Source: Cyanophora paradoxa (lineage: Eukaryota > Glaucocystophyceae > Cyanophorales > Cyanophoraceae). From it: a DNA stretch of 64,000 nt. The DNA lies in contig QPMI01000588.1 of NCBI GenBank assembly GCA_004431415.1, forward strand, positions 186,001 through 250,000, written 5' to 3'. The stretch's first letter is position 1; each line of letters starts with the position of its first letter. The position numbers and the translations under genes were made by a program. Below, in pieces: positions 21,905-35,452 of the stretch. The notes below the pieces were generated by a model that ran no database searches, was not told the origin of the DNA, and was given only the letters and a program-made list of their open reading frames with translations.

Positions 21905-24900
21905 ATCTCATGATCAGGGAGCCGGGCGCCGGTGTTGCATCAAGAGCTTATAATAACGATCTAATATAACGATCGAGTTCGCAATCGCGACCTGCAGCTG
22001 GCCATGGGCCAGCGACGAGCCGTGTTAATGCAACCATATGCATTGGTCAGGAGTCGCAGTCCTGCACGACCGGCCTTCGAATTCGGAAATCGGAATTCGA
22101 AAGTCGTTATCGATTCTTGAGCTTCACCCAATCTCATCATGAGCATGAGCTTTTTAACAATGGCCACGTCGCAAAGCTTAAGATTCCGAATCCGAAGTTC
22201 ATTTCAATGTGCGCGACGTCAACCCCGTGCACGCCCCGGCCTTTGTGGGCCCTGCACTGGTACGCACGCGGGCCCCACTTGCCCCACGCGGGCCCCGCAC
22301 TGTCCGCTGTGAATATGAGTGGTTCGCATGATTACTTGAAGATTTTCCCATGCCGCAGTGCATAACTTGGCTCGGCCTCCGCCGGATGCATTCCGCAGGA
22401 AACAAAGCTCATGATCAGGGAGCCGGGCGCCGGTGTTGCATCAAGAGCTTATAATAACGATCTAATATAACGATCGAGTTCGCAATCGCGACCTGCAGCT
22501 GGCCATGGGCCAGCGACGAGCCGTGTTAATGCAACCATATGCATTGGTCAGGAGTCGCAGTCCTGCACGACCGGCCTTCGAATTCGGAAATCGGAATTCG
22601 AAAGTCGTTATCGATTCTTGAGCTTCACCCAATCTCATCATGAGCATGAGCTTTTTAACAATGGCCACGTCGCAAAGCTTAAGATTCCGAATCCGAAGTT
22701 CATTTCAATGTGCGCGACGTCAACCCCGTACACGCCCCGGCCTTTGTGGGCCCTGCACTGGTACGCACGCGGGCCCCGCTGGCCCCACGCGGGCCCCGCA
22801 CTGTCCGCTGTGAATATGAGTGGTTCGCATGATTACTTGAAGAATTTCCCATGCCGCAGTGCATAACTTGGCTCGGCCTCCGCCGGATGCATTCCGCAGG
22901 AAACAAAGCTCATGATCAGGGAGCCGGGCGCCGGTGTTGCATCAAGAGCTTATAATAACGATTTATCTAACGATCGAGTTCGCAATCGCGACCTGCAGCT
23001 GGCCATGGGCCAGCGACGAGCCGTGTTAATGCAACCATATGCATTGGTCATGATCAGGAGTCGCAGTCCTGCACGACCGGCCTTCGAATTCGGAAATCGG
23101 AATTCGAAAGTCGTTATCGATTCTTGAGCTTCACCCAATCTCATCATGAGCATGAGCTTTTTAACAATGGCCACGTCGCAAAGCTTAAGATTCCGAATCC
23201 GAAGTTCATTTCAATGTGCGCGACGTCAACCCCGTACACGCCCCGGCCTTTGTGGGCCCTGCACTGGTACGCACGCGGGCCCCGCTGGCCCCACGCGGGC
23301 CCCGCACTGTCCGCTGTGAATATGAGTGGTTCGCATGATTACTTGAAGAATTCCCATGCCGCAGTGCATAACTTGGCTCGGCCTCCGCCGGATGCATTCC
23401 GCAGGAAACAAAGCTCATGATCAGGGAGCCGGGCGCCGGTGTTGCATCAAGAGCTTATAATAACGATTTATCTAACGATCGAGTTCGCAATCGCGACCTG
23501 CAGCTGGCCATGGGCCAGCGACGAGCCGTGTTAATGCAACCATATGCATTGGTCATGATCAGGAGTCGCAGTCCTGCACGACCGGCCTTCGAATTCGGAA
23601 ATCGGAATTCGAAAGTCGTTATCGATTCTTGAGCTTCACCCAATCTCATCATGAGCATGAGCTTTTTAACAATGGCCACGTCGCAAAGCTTAAGATTCCG
23701 AATCCGAAGTTCATTTCAATGTGCGCGACGTCAACCCCGTGCACGCCCCGGCCTTTGTGGGCCCTGCACTGGTACGCACGCGGGCCCCGCTGGCCCCACG
23801 CGGGCCCCGCACTGTCCGCTGTGAATATGAGTGGTTCGCATGATTACTTGAAGATTTTCCCATGCCGCAGTGCATAACTTGGCTCGGCCTCCGCCGGATG
23901 CATTCCGCAGGAAACAAAGCTCATGATCAGGGAGCCGGGCGCCGGTGTTGCATCAAGAGCTTATAATAACGATCTAATCTAACGATCGAGTTCGCAATCG
24001 CGACCTGCAGCTGGCCATGGGCCAGCGACGAGCCGTGTTAATGCAACCATATGCATTGGTCAGGAGTCGCAGTCCTGCACGACCGGCCTTCGAATTCGGA
24101 AATCGGAATTCGAAAGTCGTTATCGATTCTTGAGCTTCACCCAATCTCATCATGAGCATGAGCTTTTTAACAATGGCCACGTCGCAAAGCTTAAGATTCC
24201 GAATCCGAAGTTCATTTCAATGTGCGCGACGTCAACCCCGTGCACGCCACGGCCTTTGTGGGCCCTGCACTGGTACGCACGCGGGCCCCGCTGGCCCCAC
24301 GCGGGCCCCGCACTGTCCGCTGTGAATATGAGTGGTTCGCATGATTACTTGAAGAATTTCCCATGCCGCAGTGCATAACTTGGCTCGGCCTCCGCCGGAT
24401 GCATTCCGCAGGAAACAATGCTCATGATCAGGGAGCCGGGCGCCGGTGCTGCATCAAGAGCTTATAATAACGATCTAATCTAACGATCGAGTTCGCAATC
24501 GCGACCTGCAGCTGGCCATGGGCCAGCGACGAGCCGTGTTAATGCAACCATATGCATTGGTCAGGAGTCGCAGTCCTGCACGACCGGCCTTCGAATTCGG
24601 AAATCGGAATTCGAAAGTCGTTATTGATTCTTGAGCTTCACCCAATCTCATCATGAGCATGAGCTTTTTAACAATGGCCACGTCGCAAAGCTTAAGATTC
24701 CGAATCCGAAGTTCATTTCAATGTGCGCGACGTCAACGTTTTTAACCCCGTGCACGCCCCGGCCTTTGTGGGCCCTGCACTGGTACGCACGCGGGCCCCG
24801 CTGGCCCCACGCGGGCCCCGCACTGTCCGCTGTGAATATGAGTGGTTCGCATGATTACTTGAAGATTTTCCCATGCCGCAGTGCATAACTTGGCTCGGCC

Positions 24901-27900
24901 TCCGCCGGATGCATTCCGCAGGAAACAAAGCTCATGATCAGGGAGCCGGGCGCCGGTGTTGCATCAAGAGCTTATAATAACGATCTAATCTAACGATCGA
25001 GTTCGCAATCGCGACCTGCAGCTGGCCATGGGCCAGCGACGAGCCGTGTTAATGCAACCATATGCATTGGTCAGGAGTCGCAGTCCTGCACGACCGGCCT
25101 TCGAATTCGGAAATCGGAATTCGAAAGTCGTTATCGATTCTTGAGCTTCACCCAATCTCATCATGAGCATGAGCTTTTTAACAATGGCCACGTCGCAAAG
25201 CTTAAGATTCCGAATCCGAAGTTCATTTCAATGTGCGCGACGTCAACCCCGTGCACGCCCCGGCCTTTGTGGGCCCTGCACTGGTACGCACGCGGGCCCC
25301 GCTGGCCCACGCGGGCCCCGCACTGTCCGCTGTGAATATGAGTGGTTCGCATGATTACTTGAAGATTTTCCCATGCCGCAGTGCATAACTTGGCTCGGCC
25401 TCCGCCGGATGCATTCCGCAGGAAACAAAGCTCATGATCAGGGAGCCGGGCGCCGGTGTTGCATCAAGAGCTTATATTATATATTATATAATAACGATCT
25501 AATCTAACGATCGAGTTCGCAATCGCGACCTGCAGCTGGCCATGGGCCAGCGACGAGCCGTGTTAATGCAACCATATGCATTGGTCAGGAGTCGCAGTCC
25601 TGCACGACCGGCCTTCGAATTCGGAAATCGGAATTCGAAAGTCGTTATCGATTCTTGAGCTTCACCCAATCTCATCATGAGCATGAGCTTTTTAACAATG
25701 GCCACGTCGCAAAGCTTAAGATTCCGAATCCGAAGTTCATTTCAATGTGCGCGACGTCAACCCCGTGCACGCCACGGCCTTTGTGGGCCCTGCACTGGTA
25801 CGCACGCGGGCCCCGCTGGCCCCACGCGGGCCCCGCACTGTCCGCTGTGAATATGAGTGGTTCGCATGATTACTTGAAGAATTTCCCATGCCGCAGTGCA
25901 TAACTTGGCTCGGCCTCCGCCGGATGCATTCCGCAGGAAACAAAGCTCATGATCAGGGAGCCGGGCGCCGGTGTTGCATCAAGAGCTTATAATAACGATC
26001 TAATCTAACGATCGAGTTCGCAATCGCGACCTGCAGCTGGCCATGGGCCAGCGACGAGCCGTGTTAATGCAACCATATGCATTGGTCAGGAGTCGCAGTC
26101 CTGCACGACCGGCCTTCGAATTCGGAAATCGGAATTCGAAAGTCGTTATCGATTCTTGAGCTTCACCCAATCTCATCATGAGCATGAGCTTTTTAACAAT
26201 GGCCACGTCGCAAAGCTTAAGATTCCGAATCCGAAGTTCATTTCAATGTGCGCGACGTCAACCCCGTGCACGCCACGGCCTTTGTGGGCCCTGCACTGGT
26301 ACGCACGCGGGCCCCGCTGGCCCCACGCGGGCCCCGCACTGTCCGCTGTGAATATGAGTGGTTCGCATGATTACTTGAAGAATTTCCCATGCCGCAGTGC
26401 ATAACTTGGCTCGGCCTCCGCCGGATGCATTCCGCAGGAAACAATGCTCATGATCAGGGAGCCGGGCGCCGGTGCTGCATCAAGAGCTTATAATAACGAT
26501 CTAATCTAACGATCGAGTTCGCAATCGCGACCTGCAGCTGGCCATGGGCCAGCGACGAGCCGTGTTAATGCAACCATATGCATTGGTCAGGAGTCGCAGT
26601 CCTGCACGACCGGCCTTCGAATTCGGAAATCGGAATTCGAAAGTCGTTATTGATTCTTGAGCTTCACCCAATCTCATCATGAGCATGAGCTTTTTAACAA
26701 TGGCCACGTCGCAAAGCTTAAGATTCCGAATCCGAAGTTCATTTCAATGTGCGCGACGTCAACCCCGTGCACGCCCCGGCCTTTGTGGGCCCTGCACTGG
26801 TACGCACGCGGGCCCCGCTGGCCCCACGCGGGCCCCGCACTGTCCGCTGTGAATATGAGTGGTTCGCATGATTACTTGAAGATTTTCCCATGCCGCAGTG
26901 CATAACTTGGCTCGGCCTCCGCCGGATGCATTCCGCAGGAAACAAAGCTCATGATCAGGGAGCCGGGCGCCGGTGTTGCATCAAGAGCTTATAATAACGA
27001 TCTAATCTAACGATCGAGTTCGCAATCGCGACCTGCAGCTGGCCATGGGCCAGCGACGAGCCGTGTTAATGCAACCATATGCATTGGTCAGGAGTCGCAG
27101 TCCTGCACGACCGGCCTTCGAATTCGGAAATCGGAATTCGAAAGTCGTTATCGATTCTTGAGCTTCACCCAATCTCATCATGAGCATGAGCTTTTTAACA
27201 ATGGCCACGTCGCAAAGCTTAAGATTCCGAATCTGAAGTTCATTTCAATGTGCGCGACGTCAACCCCGTGCACGCCCCGGCCTTTGTGGGCCCTGCACTG
27301 GTACGCACGCGGGCCCCGCTGGCCCCACGCGGGCCCCGCACTGTCCGCTGTGAATATGAGTGGTTCGCATGATTACTTGAAGATTTTCCCATGCCGCAGT
27401 GCATAACTTGGCTCGGCCTCCGCCGGATGCATTCCGCAGGAAACAAAGCTCATGATCAGGGAGCCGGGCGCCGGTGTTGCATCAAGAGCTTATATTATAT
27501 ATTATATAATAACGATCTAATCTAACGATCGAGTTCGCAATCGCGACCTGCAGCTGGCCATGGGCCAGCGACGAGCCGTGTTAATGCAACCATATGCATT
27601 GGTCAGGAGTCGCAGTCCTGCACGACCGGCCTTCGAATTCGGAAATCGGAATTCGAAAGTCGTTATCGATTCTTGAGCTTCACCCAATCTCATCATGAGC
27701 ATGAGCTTTTTAACAATGGCCACGTCGCAAAGCTTAAGATTCCGAATCCGAAGTTCATTTCAATGTGCGCGACGTCAACCCCGTGCACGCCCCGGCCTTT
27801 GTGGGCCCTGCACTGGTACGCACGCGGGCCCGCTGGCCCCACGCGGGCCCCGCACTGTCCGCTGTGAATATGAGTGGTTCGCATGATTACTTGAAGAATT

Positions 27901-30900
27901 TCCCATGCCGCAGTGCATAACTTGGCTCGGCCTCCGCCGGATGCATTCCGCAGGAAACAATGCTCATGATCAGGGAGCCGGGCGCCGGTGCTGCATCAAG
28001 AGCTTATAATAACGATCTAATCTAACGATCGAGTTCGCAATCGCGACCTGCAGCTGGCCATGGGCCAGCGACGAGCCGTGTTAATGCAACCATATGCATT
28101 GGTCAGGAGTCGCAGTCCTGCACGACCGGCCTTCGAATTCGGAAATCGGAATTCGAAAGTCGTTATTGATTCTTGAGCTTCACCCAATCTCATCATGAGC
28201 ATGAGCTTTTTAACAATGGCCACGTCGCAAAGCTTAAGATTCCGAATCCGAAGTTCATTTCAATGTGCGCGACGTCAACCCCGTGCACGTGCACGCCCCG
28301 GCCTTTGTGGGCCCTGCACTGGTACGCACGCGGGCCCCGCTGGCCCCACGCGGGCCCCGCACTGTCCGCTGTGAATATGAGTGGTTCGCATGATTACTTG
28401 AAGATTTTCCCATGCCGCAGTGCATAACTTGGCTCGGCCTCCGCCGGATGCATTCCGCAGGAAACAATGCTCATGATCAGGGAGCCGGGCGCCGGTGTTG
28501 CATCAAGAGCTTATAATAACGATCTAATCTAACGTTCGATTTGCAATCGCGACCTGCAGCTGGCCATGGGCCAGCGACGAGCCGTGTTAATGCAACCATA
28601 TGCATTGGTCAGGAGTCGCAGTCCTGCACGACCGGCCTTCGAATTCGGAAATCGGAATTCGAAAGTCGTTATCGATTCTTGAGCTTCACCCAATCTCATC
28701 ATGAGCATGAGCTTTTTAACAATGGCCACGTCGCAAAGCTTAAGATTCCGAATCCGAAGTTCATTTCAATGTGTGCGTCGTCAACCCCGTGCACGCCCCG
28801 GCCTTTGTGGGCCCTGCACTGGTACGCACGCGGGCCCCGCTGGCCCCACGCGGGCCCCGCACTGTCCGCTGTAAATATGAGTGGTTCGCATGATTACTTG
28901 AAGAATTTCCCATGCCGCAGTGCATAACTTGGCTCGGCCTCCGCCGGATGCATTCCGCAGGAAACAAAGCTCATGATCAGGGAGCCGGCCGCGGGCGCCG
29001 GTGTTGCATGAAGAGCTTATATTATATATTATATAATAACGATCTAATCTAACGATCGAGTTCGCAATCGCGACCTGCAGCTGGCCATGGGCCAGCGACG
29101 AGCCGTGTTAATGCAACCATATGCATTGGTCAGGAGTCGCAGTCCTGCACGACCGGCCTTCGAATTCGGAAATCGGAATTCGAAAGTCGTTATCGATTCT
29201 TGAGCTTCACCCAATCTCATCATGAGCATGAGCTTTTTAACAATGGCCACGTCGCAAAGCTTAAGATTCCGAATCCGAAGTTCATTTCAATGTGCGCGAC
29301 GTCAACCCCGTGCACGCCCCGGCCTTTGTGGGCCCTGCACTGGTACGCACGCGGGCCCCGCTGGCCCCACGCGGGCCCCGCACTGTCCGCTGTGAATATG
29401 AGTGGTTCGCATGATTACTTGAAGAATTTCCCATGCCGCAGTGCATAACTTGGCTCGGCCTCCGCCGGATGCATTCCGCAGGAAACAATGCTCATGATCA
29501 GGGAGCCGGGCGCCGGTGCTGCATCAAGAGCTTATAATAACGATCTAATCTAACGATCGAGTTCGCAATCGCGACCTGCAGCTGGCCATGGGCCAGCGAC
29601 GAGCCGTGTTAATGCAACCATATGCATTGGTCAGGAGTCGCAGTCCTGCACGACCGGCCTTCGAATTCGGAAATCGGAATTCGAAAGTCGTTATTGATTC
29701 TTGAGCTTCACCCAATCTCATCATGAGCATGAGCTTTTTAACAATGGCCACGTCGCAAAGCTTAAGATTCCGAATCCGAAGTTCATTTCAATGTGCGCGA
29801 CGTCAACCCCGTGCACGTGCACGCCCCGGCCTTTGTGGGCCCTGCACTGGTACGCACGCGGGCCCCGCTGGCCCCACGCGGGCCCCGCACTGTCCGCTGT
29901 GAATATGAGTGGTTCGCATGATTACTTGAAGATTTTCCCATGCCGCAGTGCATAACTTGGCTCGGCCTCCGCCGGATGCATTCCGCAGGAAACAAAGCTC
30001 ATGATCAGGGAGCCGGGCGCCGGTGTTGCATCAAGAGCTTATAATAACGATCTAATCTAACGTTCGATTTGCAATCGCGACCTGCAGCTGGCCATGGGCC
30101 AGCGACGAGCCGTGTTAATGCAACCATATGCATTGGTCAGGAGTCGCAGTCCTGCACGACCGGCCTTCGAATTCGGAAATCGGAATTCGAAAGTCGTTAT
30201 CGATTCTTGAGCTTCACCCAATCTCATCATGAGCATGAGCTTTTTAACAATGGCCACGTCGCAAAGCTTAAGATTCCGAATCCGAAGTTCATTTCAATGT
30301 GTGCGTCGTCAACCCCGTGCACGCCCCGGCCTTTGTGGGCCCTGCACTGGTACGCACGCGGGCCCCGCTGGCCCCACGCGGGCCCCGCACTGTCCGCTGT
30401 AAATATGAGTGGTTCGCATGATTACTTGAAGAATTTCCCATGCCGCAGTGCATAACTTGGCTCGGCCTCCGCCGGATGCATTCCGCAGGAAACAAAGCTC
30501 ATGATCAGGGAGCCGGCCGCGGGCGCCGGTGTTGCATCAAGAGCTTATATTATAATAACGATCTAATATAACGATCGAGTTCGCAATCGCGACCTGCAGC
30601 TGGCCATGGGCCAGCGACGAGCCGTGTTAATGCAACCATATGCATTGGTCAGGAGTCGCAGTCCTGCACGACCGGCCTTCGAATTCGGAAATCGGAATTC
30701 GAAAGTCGTTATCGATTCTTGAGCTTCACCCAATCTCATCATGAGCATGAGCCTTTTAACAATGGCCACGTCGCAAAGCTTAAGATTCCGAATCCGAAGT
30801 TCATTTCAATGTGCGCGACGTCAACCCCGTGCACGCCACGGCCTTTGTGGGCCCTGCACTGGTACGCACGCGGGCCCCGCTGGCCCCACGCGGGCCCCGC

Positions 30901-32567
30901 ACTGTCCGCTGTGAATATGAGTGGTTCGCATGATTACTTGAAGATTTTCCCATGCCGCAGTGCATAACTTGGCTCGGCCTCCGCCGGATGCATTCCGCAG
31001 GAAACAATGCTCATGATCAGGGAGCCGGGCGCCGGTGCTGCATCAAGAGCTTATAATAACGATTTATCTAACGATCGAGTTCGCAATCGCGACCTGCAGC
31101 TGGCCATGGGCCAGCGACGAGCCGTGTTAATGCAACCATATGCATTGGTCAGGAGTCGCAGTCCTGCACGACCGGCCTTCGAATTCGGAAATCGGAATTC
31201 GAAAGTCGTTATCGATTCTTGAGCTTCACCCAATCTCATCATGAGCATGAGCTTTTTAACAATGGCCACGTCGCAAAGCTTAAGATTCCGAATCCGAAGT
31301 TCATTTCAATGTGTGCGTCGTCAACCCCGTGCACGCCCCGGCCTTTGTGGGCCCTGCACTGGTACGCACGCGGGCCCTGCTGGCCCCACGCGGGCCCCGC
31401 ACTGTCCGCTGTGAATATGAGTGGTTCGCATGATTACTTGAAGAATTTCCCATGCCGCAGTGCATAACTTGGCTCGGCCTCCGCCGGATGCATTCCGCAG
31501 GAAACAAAGCTCATGATCAGGGAGCCGGCCGCGGGCGCCGGTGTTGCATCAAGAGCTTATAATAACGATCTAATCTAACGATCGAGTTCGCAATCGCGAC
31601 CTGCAGCTGGCCATGGGCCAGCGACGAGCCGTGTTAATGCAACCATATGCATTGGTCAGGAGTCGCAGTCCTGCACGACCGGCCTTCGAATTCGGAAATC
31701 GGAATTCGAAAGTCGTTATCGATTCTTGAGCTTCACCCAATCTCATCATGAGCATGAGCTTTTTAACAATGGCCACGTCGCAAAGCTTAAGATTCCGAAT
31801 CCGAAGTTCATTTCAATGTGCGCGACGTCAACCCCGTGCACGCCCCGGCCTTTGTGGGCCCTGCACTGGTACGCACGCGGGCCCCACTTGCCCCACGCGG
31901 GCCCTGCACTGTCCGCTGTAAATATGAGTGGTTCGCATGATTACTCGAAGATTCTTTCATGCCGCAGTGCAGAACTTGGCTCGGCCTCCGCCGGATGCAT
32001 TCCGCAGGAAACAAAGCTCATGATCAGGGAGCCGGGCGCCGGTGTTGCATCAAGAGCTTATAATAACGATCTAATCTAACGTTCGAGTTCGCAATCGCGA
32101 CCTGCAGCTGGCCATGGGCCAGCGACGAGCCGTGTTAATGCAACCATATGCATTGGTCAGGAGTCGCAGTCCTGCACGACCGGCCTTCGAATTCGGAAAT
32201 CGGAATTCGAAAGTCGTTATCGATTCTTGAGCTTCACCCAATCTCATCATGAGCATGAGCTTTTTAACAATGGCCACGTCGCAAAGCTTAAGATTCCGAA
32301 TCCGAAGTTCATTTCAATGTGCGCGACGTCAACCCCGTGCACGCCCCGGCCTTTGTGGGCCCTGCACTGGTACGCACGCGGGCCCCGCTGGCCCCACGCG
32401 GGCCCCGCACTGTCCGCTGTAAATATGAGTGGTTCGCATGATTACTCGAAGATTCTTTCATGCCGCAGTGCATAACTTGGCTCGGCCTCCGCCGGATGCA
32501 TTCCGCAGGAAACAAAGCTCACGATCAGGGAGCCGGCCGCGGGCGCCGGTGTTGCATCAAGAGCTCA
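21905..32567 (+). repeat. Satellite array, about 505-bp unit, 21 copies, near-identical
   Basis: Units start with CATGATCAGGGAGCCGGGCG and repeat every 500-521 bases through 32567. Most copies differ by a few percent or less. Variants include a TATATTATATATTATATAATAACG insert (near 25474, 27490, 29024) and GCACGTGCACG. Each unit has an imperfect hairpin around TTCGAATTCGGAAATCGGAATTCGAA near its middle. A 68-codon minus frame and an 82-codon plus frame are kept in most copies, but they overlap each other and look like by-products of the copying. The last 100 bases of the unit resemble the exon at 39190-39300. Confidence 0.95.
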
Positions 32568-32790
32568 TGATCCTCGAGGCTACGTGCAAGGTCGTTTCGA
32601 ATTCCAGCGCTGGCGACGTCCGGATCCGAAATTAAAGCTATGTATAAGTACAAGTAGTCAGAGGGGCCGGGGATCCGGAGCCTTGGAGAAAGAAGAGGGG
32701 AGAAAGGAGAGGTATTCGGCTCAGCGAACTCGAATTCATGGCCCGATACTATGATGTATCGATGACATGATGGATTTGCATGGGCAGCGC
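32568..32790. other. Spacer between satellite and element C, ending in the target site copy
   Basis: No gene seen. Ends in AGCGC (32786-32790), the left copy of the 5-bp target duplication of element C. Confidence 0.6.
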
Positions 32791-33090
32791 TGTCGCATGC
32801 ATGATTATCGTGCATGCGGAGCTAGATAGTGCAGCCTTCGTGCTGCTAGTGGCTAGTGCAGCCTACGTGCTGCTAGGGCCGACGTCGGCGTCAGTACGCC
32901 TCGGCCACCTCTTATTATAGCTAATACGGGTACGCCGGGCCTGTCCGGGTACGCATCATTCATTAGGGATACAGTGTTACTTGCAATACTACCGGAGCGA
33001 CAGCGATCCCTCGTGATCCACTGAGCCCCGTCGAGCCACGCTCGACCGGGAGCCTCCCCGCGTGCTTCCCCACTAATCCCGCACGCGACA
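32791..33090 (+). repeat. 5' LTR of element C
   Basis: Three hundred bases, TG...CA ends. Contains GTGCAGCCTTCGTGCTGCTA and a variant of it in tandem, and a short AT stretch TTATTATAGCTAATA that could serve as a core promoter. Confidence 0.92.
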
Positions 33091-33114
33091 GGCGCCACTG
33101 CCGGGAATCGCAAC
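33091..33114 (+). promoter_or_regulatory. Primer-binding site of element C
   Basis: GGCGCCACTGCCGGGAATCG directly follows the LTR CA. Its complement reads as a tRNA T-arm and 3' acceptor strand (CGATTCCCGGCAGTGGCGCC). It is copied at 33261, and a related PBS lies at 33418. Confidence 0.75.
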
Positions 33115-33149
33115 CATTTTGTTGCCCCCCACCTCGCCCCGTCTCGAAA

Positions 33150-33221
33150 TCCCGTCCTCGGGATTCGAACCCGGGTTCCTGGCTCGTAGAGCAGACGCTC
33201 TACCACCTGAGCCAAGAGGGT
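33150..33221 (-). pseudogene. tRNA-like sequence in the leader of element C
   Basis: On the minus strand 72 bases hold an A box (TGGCTCAGGTGGTAGAGC), a paired D-stem (GCTC/GAGC), an anticodon-loop position TAC and a B box (GGTTCGAATCC). Positions 1-72, 4-69 and 49-65 do not pair, two anticodon-stem pairs are lost and U33 is C. So it has tRNA layout but is unlikely to work as a tRNA. The 3' half is repeated at about 33318-33350. Confidence 0.6.
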
Positions 33222-33260
33222 GGTTCGATATGAGACTTGGTCGTCTCTGGGCGTCTTTGT

Positions 33261-33417
33261 GCGCCACTGCCGGGAATCGCAACCATTTTGTTGCCCCCCA
33301 CCTCTCCCCGTCTCGAAATCCCGTCCTCGGGATTCGAACCCGGGTTCCTGAGCCCCGTCGAGCCACGCTCGACCGGGAGCCTCCCCGCGTGCTTCCCCAC
33401 TAATCCCGCACGCGACA
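33261..33417 (+). repeat. Duplicated PBS block plus 67-bp partial LTR end in the leader of C
   Basis: 33261-33350 repeats 33092-33181 (PBS and tRNA 3'-half-like part) with one difference seen. 33351-33417 repeats the last 67 bases of the LTR, and a second, diverged PBS (GGCGCCACTGCTCGGAGCTG) follows at 33418. The arrangement looks like a strand-switching product of reverse transcription. Confidence 0.85.
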
Positions 33418-33897
33418 GGCGCCACTGCTCGGAGCTGAATCTTTAAGGGTCAGGTCGGGTCGCTCGCGATCCCGCCTTCGCGCGCGCCGCGCACGCGCAC
33501 CGTAGCATCGTAGTGACATTCCCAGCCGTCTGCTCACAGTACGCAACCGGTTACCCCGGGTGCCGAAAAGTGAGAGCCTGCGCTCCGGTGACCCCGGAGA
33601 CTGGCTGGCTTGAGTTCTTTACCGGAACTCTTGCCCTGCGTGCTGAAGAGCCGGCCGCGCGCCGCGCTAGAGCCGACCGCCCTCGTGCGCGTCGAGCCGC
33701 CGAAGTTCCCCTCGAGGGCAACTTTGTGCCATCGCCGATCCCTGGCCTGCGAGCCTGGATTGTGCTCCGGTGTGTTGCGCTAGCAACATATCGTCGTCTG
33801 TGCCGTCGAAATCCCGCGTTTTACGCGGCGACTCGGCCTCAAAGAGCTTCGAGCTCAAATTTGATCTGCCTTGTACTTGCCACTGTGAGAGCCTGCC

Positions 33898-35452
33898 ATG
33901 TCGCGGCTTCCAGTTGAGCTGCCGGCGAGTGAGCGTGATCGCATGATCGCACTCAACTCGACCGTGCCTGTGAGTGGCGTGTCCGTTCAGCAGATGACTG
34001 CTGCGGCGCCCGCAGTTGATGCGAAGGGCTTGCCCTCCATCACTCCGCTGTCTGCGAACCCTACCATCGAAGAAGTCGATGAGTGGCGCCAGCAGATTAG
34101 CACTTTCGTCTCCACTCAGGCGCATAAGTATGCGTATGAGCCCGAGGGAGACAACTGGACCAAGGTTGAAGCTCTTGGCGGCTTCATGGTCTCGCAGCTC
34201 TGCAAGGGCTCGCTGCGCTCCCAGATGCAGCGCATGCGTGACCAGCTGGAAGAGACCGTCGGACTAAAGAATACCTTGCCAGCAAGCGCGCGCGGCTGGC
34301 CGTGCTGACTGCCTTGCCTATCGAGGCCCGGCTCCCTGAGACCGAGGCCGAGATCCTGCAGCTCGAGAATGCAATCACGCGTCTCGAGGCTGAGATCGCT
34401 GAGGGCCGCAATAACTTCCAGCGCGCTCCGGGCGTTGCGAAGTACATCATTGCGCGCGTGACGAAGGGCCTGCCCCACGTCGCTGAAGCCGCGATCAACG
34501 CTGCGTACACGGGCGAAGACCCGCTGACGTGGGTGAACTGGATCGCCCCGCACGTGCGCCACACGCGCCCCGCGGGCAAATCATACGCTGAGCACTTGAT
34601 CACCGTGATATTGGGAACGCTCTCTCGCGCCGTCAGACCGGGCTCGACCCGCAGTATGACAACTACGAAGTTCGCGCTGCGATCGGCGCGCGCCAGAATG
34701 AGAATACGATGACGTACATTCTGCAGGAGCTCCGCGGCGAGTTCGCGCGCTTCGGGGCCGATCTCACGCCCCTGCGCGCCGAAAGGATTTTCGAGGAGCA
34801 GTGCGACCGCCACGGTCGCCGGACCGTGCGCCTGCTGCAGGAGCCGTCCCAGGAGACTGAGCCCTCGGCAAAGCGCTCCAAGGGGCCGGCCGGCTTCAAG
34901 GCTCCGCCGTATGCCGGCGACGTAGATGCCACGCCAATTAAGGCTGTGAAGCCTGCAGCTGCAGCAGCGGCTCCTGCTGAGGCTGGGCGTGACCCCCCTC
35001 CTGCAGCTGATCGCGAGGCCCGGTCCCTCGTTTCTGCACATGGGTCCTCTTGGGCCGTGCAGTCTAGCTCGCCAGGCGCCCTTGCCGCTGTGATGCAGCG
35101 CATGGCTGAGCTTGGGTACCCTCAGTACCCTCCGGCTGAGTGCTGGAACTGTGCTGGCGACCCCAGTGTCCCAGCCTCCGAGCGCCTTCACTGGGCTTTC
35201 CTTTGCCCGAAGCGCCCCCCGCACGCCCCCCGCCACCGCTGGGTGCGGCAGGATACGTACACGTATGATGACTCCTACGAAGACTCATACGAGGATGAGT
35301 ACGATGAGGCAGCTGCAGCTGCAGCTGCGGCCGTGGATGAGGTCTGCGGTCGCTGCGGCGAGACTGGGCACCACCACAGTGCCTGCTCCGACCCGCCGAC
35401 TCGTGCTAAAGGCAAGGCCCCTCTGGCCCTGCCTGCCCCCGAGGCCGAGTAA
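33898..35452 (+). CDS. gag: Gag polyprotein of element C, two frameshifts, CCHC zinc knuckle
   Basis: ATG 33898. Frame changes near 34268 and 34610; following them, the text stays parallel to element A's gag (GEDPLTW, HTRPAG, YEVRAAIGARQNENTM, then IFxxxCxxHGxRTV). The C-terminal third is Ala/Pro-rich, has a C-x2-C...HW-x3-CP motif near 35140-35205, an acidic Tyr/Asp run, and a zinc knuckle CGRCGETGHHHSAC (C-x2-C-x4-H-x4-C) at about 35344-35385. Ends TAA at 35452. It would bind and package RNA. The two breaks mean no full-length product unless they are assembly errors or recoded. Confidence 0.8.

Noticed and set aside
22117-32475. Repeated 82-codon plus and 68-codon minus frames in the 505-bp satellite
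   Set aside because: They overlap on opposite strands and persist because units are near identical, not from evidence of selection.
33150-33221. Functional tRNA gene on the minus strand
   Set aside because: A and B boxes are present, but acceptor and anticodon stems have several mismatches and U33 is missing; it sits in a retroelement leader.
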